Below, piece after piece: positions 37,851-48,880 of a stretch of DNA of 64,000 nt. Position 1 is the first letter of the stretch. The number at the start of each line of letters is the position of its first letter. The stretch comes from Petrolisthes cinctipes (Eukaryota > Arthropoda > Malacostraca > Decapoda > Porcellanidae). The DNA is taken from assembly GCA_033782935.1 (NCBI GenBank), contig JAWQEG010000411.1, positions 803,501-867,500 on the forward strand, given 5' to 3'. Position numbers and translations under genes: made by a program. The notes under the pieces were generated by a model that did no database searches, was not told where the DNA came from, and saw only the letters and a list, made by a program, of their open reading frames with translations.

Positions 37851-40621
37851 GGATCCCAAAATATCGAATTTTCGGGTGTTTTGGGCCTGAATTTGAGATA
37901 TCGACTTTGGGCACCTAAAATATCGATTTTTAGCATGTTTTGGGACTATATTTTGAAAATATTCTAGCACTGAGAAGGCATATACAGATCGCTTCTGGTA
38001 CCTCAAAATTTCGAATTTTCGGGTGTTTTGAGCCTGAATTTGAGATATAAACGGGTATTGAAGATGCATGATCATATCGACTTTTTGGCACCTAAAATAT
38101 CGATTTTGTGCATGTTTTGGGTCTGTATCTTGAAAACATTCTAACTAGGAGTAGGCATGTACAGATCGCGTCTGGGACCCCAAAATATCGAATTTTCGGG
38201 TGTTTTTAACCTGAATTTGAGATATAAACGGGTACTGAAGATGCATGCACATATCGATTTTGGGCACCTAAAATATCGATTTTGAGCATGTTTAGGGTCC
38301 GTATCTTGAAAACATTCTAACTAGGAGTTGGCATGTACAGATCGCTTCTAGAACCCAAAAACACCGAATTTTCGGGTGTTTTGAGCCTGAATTTGAGATA
38401 TAAACAGGTACAGAAGATGCATGCACATATTGACTTTGGGCACCTAAAATATCGATTTTCAGCATGTTTTCGGCCTGTAATTTAAAAATACTCTAACACT
38501 TAGTAGGCATGTACAGATCGCATCTGGGACCACAACATATCGAATTTTCGGGTGTTTTGAGCCTGAATTTGAGATATAAACGGGTACTGAAGATGCATGT
38601 ATATAGACTTTTGGGCACCTAAAATATCGATTTTGAGCATGTTTTGGGTCTGTATCTTGAAAACATTCTAACTAGGAGTTGGCATGTACAGATCGCTTCT
38701 AGGACCCAAAAACACCGAATTTTCGGGTGTTTTGAGCCTGAATTTGAGATATAAACAGGTACAGATGATGCATGCACATATCGACTTTGGACACTTAAAA
38801 TATCGATTTTTAGCATGTTTTGAACCTTTTTTTTTTTAACATTCTAGTACTGTGTAGGCATGTACAGATTGCTTCTGGAACCCAAAAATATTGAATTTTC
38901 GGGTGTTTTGAGGTTGAATTTGGGATATAAACGGGTAAAGAAGATGCATGCACATATGTACTTTGGGCACTTAAAATATCGATTTTTAGCATGTTTTGAG
39001 CTTATATTTTGAAAAAATTCTAGCACTGAGTAGGAGTGTACAGATCGCTTCTGGGAACCAAAAATATCGAATTTTCGGGTGTTCTGAGGTTGAATTTGTG
39101 ATATAAACGGTTGCAGAAGATGCATACACATATTGACTTTGGGCACCTAATATATCGAATTTCAGCATGTTTTGGGCCTGTATCTGAATAGGCATGTACA
39201 GATCGCTTCTTGGACCCCAAAATATAGAATTTTCCGGTGTTTTGAGCCTGAATTTGAGATATAAACGGGTACTGAAGATGAATGAACATATCGACTTTTG
39301 GGCACCCAAAATATCGATTTTGAGCATGTTGTGGGTCTGTATCTTGAAAACATTCTAACTAAGAGTAAGCATGTATAGATCGCTTGTAGGACCCAAAAAT
39401 ACCGAATTTTCAGGTGTTTTGAGCCTTAATTTGAGATATAAACGGGTACAGAAGATGCATGCACATATCGACTTTGAACACATAAAATATCGATTTTTAG
39501 CATGTTTTGAGCCTATGTTTTAAAAACATTCTAGCACTGAGTAGGCATGTACAGATCGCTTCTGGGACCCAAAATATCGAATTTTTGGGTGTTTGTAGCC
39601 TGAATTTGAGATATAAACGGGTACAGAAGATGCATGCACATATCGACTTTTGGGCACCTAAAAGATCGATTTTCAGTATGTTTTGGGCCTGTATTTTGAA
39701 AATACTCTAACACGGAGTAGGCATTTACAGATAGCTTCTGGGACCCCAAAATATCGAATTTTCGGGTGTTTTTAACCTGAATTTGAGATATAAACGGGTA
39801 CTGAAGATGCATGCACATATCGATTTTGGGCACCTAAAATATCGATTTTGAGCATGTTTTGGGTCTGTATCTTGAAAACATTCTAACTAGGAGTTGGCAT
39901 GTACAGATCGCTTCTAGAACCCAAAAACACCGAATATTCGGGTGTTTTGAGCCTGAATTTGAGATATAAACAGGTACAGAAGATGCATGCACATATTGAC
40001 TTTGGGCACCTAAAATATCGATTTTCAGCATGTTTTGGGCCTGTAATTTAAAAATACTCTAACACGGAGTAGGCATGTACAGATCGCATCTGGGACCACA
40101 ACATATCGAATTTTCGGGTGTTTTGAGCCTGAATTTGAGATATAAACGGGTACTGAAGATGCATGTACATATCGACTTTTGGGCACCTAAAATATCGATT
40201 TTGAGCATCTTTTGGGTCTGTATCTTGAAAACATTCTAACTAGGAGTTGGCATGTACAGATCGCTTCTAGGACCCAAAAATACCGAATTTTCGGGTGTTT
40301 TGAGCCTGAATTTGAGATATAAACGGGTACAGAAGATGCATGCACATATCGACTTTGAACACATAAAATATCGATTTGTAGCATGTTTTGAGCCTATGTT
40401 TTAAAAACATTCTAGCACTGAGTAGGCATGTACAGATCGCTTCTGGGACCCAAAATATCGAATTTTTGGGTGTTTGTAGCCTGAATTTGAGATATAAACG
40501 GGTACAGAAGATGCATGCACATATCGACTTTTGGGCACCTAAAAGATCGATTTTCAGTATGTTTTGGGCCTGTATTTTGAAAATACTCTAACACGGAGTA
40601 GGCATTTACAGATAGCTTCTG
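37851..40621 (+). repeat. 2771-bp HOR, copy 1
   Basis: Positions 37851-39715 match 40622-42486 at a constant offset of 2771 bp (for example 38619/41390, 38810/41581, 38986/41757 and 39162/41933). The unit has one 147-bp monomer (37895), one 158-bp monomer (39178) and an 11-T tract (38827). Inside it, 39480-39740 recurs at 40361-40621 (offset 881, five monomers), with GTTTGTAGCCTG and TAAAAGATCGATTTTCAG as marks. Confidence 0.9.
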
Positions 40622-42486
40622 GGATCCCAAAATATCGAATTTTCGGGTGTTTTGGGCCTGAATTTGAGATATCGACTTTGGGCACCTAAAATATCGATTT
40701 TTAGCATGTTTTGGGACTATATTTTGAAAATATTCTAGCACTGAGAAGGCATATACAGATCGCTTCTGGTACCTCAAAATTTCGAATTTTCGGGTGTTTT
40801 GAGCCTGAATTTGAGATATAAACGGGTATTGAAGATGCATGATCATATCGACTTTTTGGCACCTAAAATATCGATTTTGTGCATGTTTTGGGTCTGTATC
40901 TAGAAAACATTCTAACTAGGAGTAGGCATGTACAGATCGCGTCTGGGACCCCAAAATATCGAATTTTCGGGTGTTTTTAACCTGAATTTGAGATATAAAC
41001 GGGTACTGAAGATGCATGCACATATCGATTTTGGGCACCTAAAATATCGATTTTGAGCATGTTTAGGGTCCGTATCTTGAAAACATTCTAACTAGGAGTT
41101 GGCATGTACAGATCGCTTCTAGAACCCAAAAACACCGAATTTTCGGGTGTTTTGAGCCTGAATTTGAGATATAAACAGGTACAGAAGATGCATGCACATA
41201 TTGACTTTGGGCACCTAAAATATCGATTTTCAGCATGTTTTCGGCCTGTAATTTAAAAATACTCTAACACGGAGTAGGCATGTACAGATCGCATCTGGGA
41301 CCACAACATATCGAATTTTCGGGTGTTTTGAGCCTGAATTTGAGATATAAACGGGTACTGAAGATGCATGTATATAGACTTTTGGGCACCTAAAATATCG
41401 ATTTTGAGCATGTTTTGGGTCTGTATCTTGAAAACATTCTAACTAGGAGTTGGCATGTACAGATCGCTTCTAGGACCCAAAAATACCGAATTTTCGGGTG
41501 TTTTGAGCCTGAATTTGAGATATAAACAGGTACAGATGATGCATGCACATATCGACTTTGGACACTTAAAATATCGATTTTTAGCATGTTTTGAACCTTT
41601 TTTTTTTTAACATTCTAGTACTGTGTAGGGATGTACAGATTGCTTCTGGAACCCAAAAATATTGAATTTTCGGGTGTTTTGAGGTTGAATTTGGGATATA
41701 AACGGGTAAAGAAGATGCATGCACATATGTACTTTGGGCACTTAAAATATCGATTTTTAGCATGTTTTGAGCTTATATTTTGAAAAAATTCTAGCACTGA
41801 GTAGGAATGTACAGATCGCTTCTGGGAACCAAAAATATCGAATTTTCGGGTGTTCTGAGGTTGAATTTGTGATATAAACGGTTGCAGAAGATGCATACAC
41901 ATATTGACTTTGGGCACCTAATATATCGAATTTCAGCATGTTTTGGGCCTGTATCTGAATAGGCATGTACAGATCGCTTCTTGGACCCCAAAATATAGAA
42001 TTTTCCGGTGTTTTGAGCCTGAATTTGAGATATAAACGGGTACTGAAGATGAATGAACATATCGACTTATGGGCACCCAAAATATCGATTTTGAGCATGT
42101 TGTGGGTCTGTATCTTGAAAACATTCTAACTAAGAGTAAGCATGTATAGATCACTTGTAGGACCCAAAAATACCGAATTTTCGGGTGTTTTGAGCCTGAA
42201 TTTGAGATATAAACGGGTACAGAAGATGCATGCACATATCGACTTTGAACACATAAAATATCGATTTTTAGCATGTTTTGAACCTATGTTTTAAAAACAT
42301 TCTAGCACTGAGTAGGCATGTACAGATCGCTTCTGGGACCCCAAAATATCGAATTTTTGGGTGTTTGTAGCCTGAATTTGAGATATAAACGGGTACAGAA
42401 GATGCATGCACATATCGACTTTTGGGCACCTAAAAGATCGATTTTCAGTATGTTTTGGGCCTGTATTTTTAAAATACTCTAACACG
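40622..42486 (+). repeat. 2771-bp HOR, partial copy 2
   Basis: Second copy beginning at the same GGATCCCAAAATATCG mark. It tracks copy 1 until about 42486, where copy 1 reads GGCATTTACAGATAGC and copy 2 reads GGCATGTACAGATCGCATC. The last part overlaps the start of the 1188-bp HOR. Confidence 0.88.
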
Positions 42487-43557
42487 GAGTAGGCATGTAC
42501 AGATCGCATCTGGGACCACAACATATCGAATTTTCGGGTGTTTTGAGCCTGAATTTGAGATATAAACAGGTACAGATGATGCATGCACATATCGACTTTG
42601 GACACTTAAAATATCGATTTTTAGCATGTTTTGAACCTTTTTTCTTTAAACATTCTAGTACTGTGTAGGCATGTACAGATTGCTTCTGGAACCCAAACAT
42701 ATCGAATTTTCGGGTGTTTCGAGGTTGAATTTGGGATATAAACGAGTAAAGAAGATGCATACACATATGTACTTTGGGCACCTAAAATATCGATTTTCAG
42801 CATGTTTTGGGCCTGTATCTGAATAGGCATGTACAGATCGCTTCTAGAACCCCAAAATATAGAATTTTCGGGTGTTTTGAGCCTGAATTTGAGATATAAA
42901 CGGGTACAGAAGATGCATGCACATATCGACTTTGAACACTTAAAATATCGATTTTTAGCATGTTTTGAGCCTATGTTTTGAAAACATTCTAGCACTGAGT
43001 AGGCATGTACAGATCGCTTCTGGGACCCCAAAATATCGAATTTTTGGGTGTTTGTAGCCGGAATTTGAGATATAAACGGGTACAGAAGATGCATGCACAT
43101 ATCGACTTTTGGGCACCTAAAAGATCGATTTTCAGTATGTTTTGGGCCTGTATTTTGAAAATACTCTAACACGAAGTAGGCATTTACAGATAGCTTCTGG
43201 GATCCCAAAATATCGAATTTTCGGGTGTTTTGGGCCTAAATTTGAGATATCGACTTTGGGCACCTAAAATATCGATTTTTAGCATGTTTTGGGACTATAT
43301 TTTGAAAATATTCTAGCACTGAGAAGGCTTGTACAGATCGCTTCTGGTACCTCAAAATTTCGAATTTTCGGGTGTTTTGAGCCTGAATTTGAGATATAAA
43401 CGGGTATTGAAGATGCATGATCATATCGACTTTTTGGCACCTAAAATATCGATTTTGAGCATGTTTTGGGTCTGTATCTTGAAAACATTCTAACTAGGAG
43501 TAGGCATGTACAGATCGCGTCTGGGACCCCAAAATATCGAATTTTCGGGTGTTTTTA
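42370..43557 (+). repeat. 1188-bp HOR, copy 1
   Basis: Seven monomers including one of 158 bp and one of 147 bp. Repeated immediately downstream at offset 1188: GGATCCCAAAATATCG at 43200/44388, the interrupted T tract at 42638/43826, CTGTATCTGAATAGG at 42813/44001 and the 147-bp junction at 43244/44432. Confidence 0.9.
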
Positions 43558-44706
43558 ACTTGAATTTGAGATATAAACGGGTACAGAAGATGCATGCACA
43601 TATCGACTTTTGGGCACCTAAAAGATCGATTTTCAGTATGTTTTGGGCCTGTATTTTGAAAATACTCTAACACGGAGTAGGCATGTACAGATCGCATCTG
43701 GGACCACAACATATCGAATTTTCGGGTGTTTTGAGCCTGAATTTGAGATATAAACAGGTACAGATGATGCATGCACATATCGACTTTGGACACTTAAAAT
43801 ATCGATTTTTAGCATGTTTTGAACCTTTTTTCTTTAAACATTCTAGTACTGTGTAGGCATGTACAGATTGCTTCTGGAACCCAAACATATCAAATTTTCG
43901 GGTGTTTCGAGGTTGAATTTGGGATATAAACGAGTAAAGAAGATGCATACACATATGTACTTTGGGCACCTAAAATATCGATTTTCAGCATGTTTTGGGC
44001 CTGTATCTGAATAGGCATGTACAGATCGCTTCTAGAACCCCAAAATATAGAATTTTCGGGTGTTTTGAGCCTGAAATTGCGATATAAACGGGTACAGAAG
44101 ATGCATGCACATATCGACTTTGAACACTTAAAATATCGATTTTTAGCATGTTTTGAGCCTATGTTTTGAAAACATTCATGCACTGATTAGGCATGTACAG
44201 ATCGCTTCTGGGACCCCAAAATATCGAATTTTTGGGTGTTTGTAGCCTGAATTTGAGATATAAACGGGTACAGAAGATGCATGCACATATCGACTTTTGG
44301 GCACCTAAAAGATCGATTTTCAGTATGTTTTGGGCCTGTATTTTGAAAATACTCTAACACGAAGTAGGCATTTACAGATAGCTTCTGGGATCCCAAAATA
44401 TCGAATTTTCGGGTGTTTTGGGCCTGAATTTGAGATATCGACTTTGGGCACCTAAAATATCGATTTTTAGTATGTTTTTGGACTATATTTTGAAAATATT
44501 CTAGCACTGAGAAGGCTTGTACAGATCGCTTCTGGTACCTCAAAATTTCGAATTTTTGGGTGTTTTGAGCCTGAATTTGAGATATAAACGGGTATTGAAG
44601 ATGCATGATCATATCGACTCTTTGGCACCTAAAATATCGATTTTGAGCATGTTTTGGGTCTGTATCTTGAAAACATTCTAACTAGGAGTAGGCATGTACA
44701 GATCGC
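43558..44706 (+). repeat. 1188-bp HOR, copy 2
   Basis: Near-complete second copy, differing from copy 1 at scattered bases. For example, it has ACATTCATGCACTGATTAGG where copy 1 has ACATTCTAGCACTGAGTAGG. It ends near 44706, where the sequence moves to a CGCTTATAGGACCC monomer. Confidence 0.9.
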
Positions 44707-44940
44707 TTATAGGACCCAAAAATACCGAATTTTCGGGTGTTCTGAGGTTGAATTTGTGATATAAACGGTTGCAGAAGATGCATGAACATATCGACTTTTT
44801 GGCACCTAAAATATCGATTTTGAGCATGTTTTGGGTCTGTATCTTGAAAACATTCTAACAAGGAGTAGGCATGTACAGATCACTTGTAGGACCTAAAAAT
44901 ACCGAATTTTCGGGTGTTTTGAGCCTGAATTTGAGATATA
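44707..44940 (+). repeat. Junction monomers before the fifth U copy
   Basis: A little over one monomer linking the 1188-bp HOR to U4. Marks are GTTCTGAGGTTGAATTTGTG and CACTTGTAGGACCTAAAAAT. Satellite only. Confidence 0.8.
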
Positions 44941-47900
44941 AACGGGTACCGAAGATGCATGCACATATTGACTTTGGGCACCTAAAATATCGATTTTCAG
45001 CATGTTTTGGGATAGTATTTTGAAAATATTATAACATTGAGGAGGTATGTTCAGATCGCTTTTTGGACCCAAAAATATCGAATTTACGGGTGTTTTGAGC
45101 CTGAATTTGGGATGTAAACGGGTACAGAAGATTCATGTACATATTGACTTTGGGCACTTAAAATATCGATTTTTAGCATGTTTTGGGCCTGTATTTTAAA
45201 AATACTCTAACATGGAATAAGCATGTACAGATCGCTTCTGGGACCCAAAAATATCGAATTTTCGGTTGTTTTGAGCCTGATTTTGGAATATAAACGGGTA
45301 CAGAAGATTCATGCACATATTGACTTTGGACACCGAAAAATATCGGTTTTTATCATGTTTTGAGCCTATATTATGAAAAAATTCTAGCACTGAGTAGGCA
45401 TGTACAGATCGCTTTTGGGACCCAAAAATATCGAATTTTCGGGTGTTTTGAGCCTGAATTTGGGATATAAACGGGTACTGAAGATGCATGCGCATATCGA
45501 CTTTTTGCACCTTAAATATCGATTTTACGCATGTTTTGGGTCCGTATCTTTAAAACATTCTAGCAAGGAGTAGGCATGTAGAGATCGCTTCTGGGACCCC
45601 AAAATATTGAATTTTCTGTTTTTTTGAGCCTGAATTTGAGATATAAACGGGTACAGAAGATGCATGCACATATTGACTTAGGGCACCTAAAATATCGATT
45701 TTCAGCATGTTTTGGGATAGTATTTTGAAAATATTCTAACACTGAGTAGGCATATACAGATCTCGTCTTGAACCCAAAAATATCGAATTTTCGGGTGTTT
45801 TGAGCCTGAATTTGGGATGTAGACGGGTACAGAAGATACATGCACATATCGATTTTGGGCACCTAAAATATCAATTTTCAGCATGTTTTGGGCCTGTAAA
45901 TTGAAAATATTCTAACACTGAGTAGGCATGTTCAGGTCGCTTCTGGGACCCAAAAAAATCGAATTTTTGGGTGTTTTGAGCCTGAATTTGGTTTGTAAAC
46001 GGGTACTGAAGATGTATGCACATATCGACTTTTTGTACCTAATATATCGATTTTATGCATGTTTCGTGTCTGTATCTTTAAAACATTCTAGCAATGAGTA
46101 GGGATGCATAGATCGCTTCTGGGACCCAAAAATATCGAATTTTCCGGTGTTTTAAGCTTGAATTTGGGATATAAACGGGTACAGAATATGCATGCACTTA
46201 TTGACTTGGGCACCTAAAATATCGGTTTTCAGCTTGTTCTGGGCCTGTATTTTCAAAATTTTCTAGCACTGACTATGCATGTACAGATCGCATCTGGGAC
46301 CAAAAAATATCGAATTTTCGAGTGTTTTGAGTCTAAATTTGAGATATAAACGGGTACAGAAGATGCATGAACATATCGATTTTGGGCACCTAAAATATCG
46401 ATTTTCAACTTGTTTTTGTGCATGTAATTTGAAAATTTTCTAACATTGAGTAGGAATGTGCAAATCGCTTCTAGGACGCATAAATATCGAGTTTTCAGGG
46501 ACTTTTGGGCACCTAAAATATCGATTTTCAACTTGTTTTTGTGCATGTAATTTGAACATTTTCTAACATTGAGTAGGCATGTACAGATCGCTTCTGGGAC
46601 CCCAAAATATAGAATTTTCGGGTTTTTTGATCCGGAATTCGAGATATAAACGGGTACAGAAGATGCATGCACATATCGACTTTGGACACTTAAAATATCG
46701 ATTTTTAGCATGTTTTGAGCCTATATTTTGAAAAAATTCTAGCACTGAGTAGGCATGTACAGATCGCTTCTGGGAACCAAAAATATCGAATTTTCGGGTG
46801 TTCTGAGGTTGAATTTGTGATATAAACGGTTGCAGAAGATGCATACACATATTGACTTTCGGCACCTAATATATCGAATTTCAGCATGTTTTGGGCCTGT
46901 ATCTGAATAGGCATGTACAGATCGCTTCTAGGACCCCAAAATATAGAATTTTCGGGTGTTTTGAGCCTGAATTTGAGATATAAACGGGTACTGAAGATGA
47001 ATGAACATATCGACTTTTGGGCACCTAAAATATCGATTTTGAGCATGTTGTGGGTCTGTATCTTGAAAACATTCTAACTAAGAGTAAGCATGTATAGATC
47101 GCTTGTAGGACCCAAAAATACCGAATTTTCGGGTGTTTTGAGCCTGAATTTGAGATATAAACGGGTACAGAAGATGCATGCACATATCGACTTTGAACAC
47201 ATAAAATATCGATTTTTAGCATGTTTTGAGCCTATGTTTTAAAAACATTCTAGCACTGAGTAGGCATGTACAGATCGCTTCTGGGACCCAAAATATCGAA
47301 TTTTTGGGTGTTTGTAGCCTGAATTTGAGATATAAACGGGTACAGAAGATGCATGCACATATCGACTTTTGGGCACCTAAAAGATCGATTTTCAGTATGT
47401 TTTGGGCCTGTATTTTGAAAATACTCTAACACGGAGTAGGCATTTACAGATAGCTTCTGGGATCCCAAAATATCGAATTTTCGGGTGTTTTGGGCCTGAA
47501 TTTGAGATATCGACTTTGGGCACCTAAAATATCGATTTTTAGCATGTTTTGGGACTATATTTTGAAAATATTCTAGCACTGAGAAGGCATATACAGATCG
47601 CTTCTGGTACCTCAAAATTTCGAATTTTCGGGTGTTTTGAGCCTGAATTTGAGATATAAACGGGTATTGAAGATGCATGATCATATCGACTTTTTGGCAC
47701 CTAAAATATCGATTTTGAGCATGTTTTGGAACTGTATCTTGAAAACATTCTAACTAGGAGTAGGCATGTACAGATCGATCGCGTCTGGGACCCCAAAATA
47801 TCGAATTTTCGGGTGTTTTTAACCTGAATTTGAGATATAAACGGGTACTGAAGATGCATGCACATATCGATTTTGGGCACCTAAAATATCGATTTTGAGC

Positions 47901-48880
47901 ATGTTTTGGGTCTGTATCTTGAAAACATTCTAACTAGGAGTTGGCATGTACAGATCGCTTCTAGAACCCAAAAACACCGAATTTTCGGGTGTTTTGAGCC
48001 TGAATTTGAGATATAAACAGGTACAGAAGATGCATGCACATATTGACTTTGGGCACCTAAAATATCGATTTTTAGCATGTTTTGAACCTTTTTTTTTTTT
48101 AACATTCTAGTACTGTGTAGGCATGTACAGATTGCTTCTGGAACCCAAAAATATCGAATTTTCGGGTGTTTTGAGGTTGAATTTGGGATATAAACGGGTA
48201 AAGAAGATGCATGCACATATGTACTTTGGGCACCTAAAATATCGATTTTCAGCATGTTTTGGGCCTGTATCTGAATAGGCATGTACAGATCGCTTCTAGG
48301 TCCCCAAAATATAGAATTTTCGGGTGTTTTGAGCCTAAATTTGGGATATAAACGGGGACTGAAGATACATACACATATTGACTTTGGGCTCCCAAAATAT
48401 CGATTTTCAGCATGTTTTGGGCCTATATTTTGAAAATATTCCAGCACTGAGTAGGCATGTTCAGGTCACTTCTGGGACCCAAAAAATACCGAATTTTCGG
48501 GTGTTTTGAGCTTGAATTTGTGATATAAACGGGTACTGAAGATGCATGCACATATCGACTTTTTGGACCTAAAATATCGATTTTGTGCATTTTTTCTGTC
48601 TGTATCTTAAAAACATTCTAGCAATTAATATTAATGTACAGATCGCTTCTGGGACCCAAAAATATTGAATTTTCGGGTGTTTTGAGCCTGAATTTAGGAT
48701 ATAAACGGGTAGTGAAGATGCATGCACATATTGACTTTGGTCACCTAAAATATCGATTTTCAGCATGTTTTGGGATAGTATTTTGAAAATATTCTAACAT
48801 TGAGGAGGTATGTACAGATCGCTTTTTGGACCCAAAAATATCGAATTTACGGGTGTTTTGAGCCTGAATTTGGGATGTAA
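44941..48880 (+). repeat. U-type HOR, dispersed copy U4
   Basis: Matches U0 at a constant offset of 20,780 bp from 24161/44941 to about 26980/47760 (checked at 24416/45196, 24780/45560, 25473/46253, 25925/46705 and 26446/47226). A 4-bp insertion follows at about 47777. A 351-bp deletion near 48073 gives offset 20,434 through the palindrome (28190/48624). A final 176-bp deletion at about 48720 leads into the GGGATAGTATTTTG monomer. U4 is separated from U0-U3 by the 2771- and 1188-bp HORs. Confidence 0.9.
47771..47784 (+). repeat. 4-bp GATC tandem insertion
   Basis: CAGATCGATCGCGTCTGG is found where sister monomers (26990, 38160, 40928 and 43507) read CAGATCGCGTCTGG. A duplicated GATC, or an equivalent 4-bp slippage, makes this monomer 180 bp. 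I saw it once. Confidence 0.9.

Noticed and set aside
37851..37870. Breakpoint at the end of U3 as a transposon insertion site
   Set aside because: Both sides are satellite in register and the joined sequences are found together elsewhere (in U0), so recombination between monomers explains it without an insertion.
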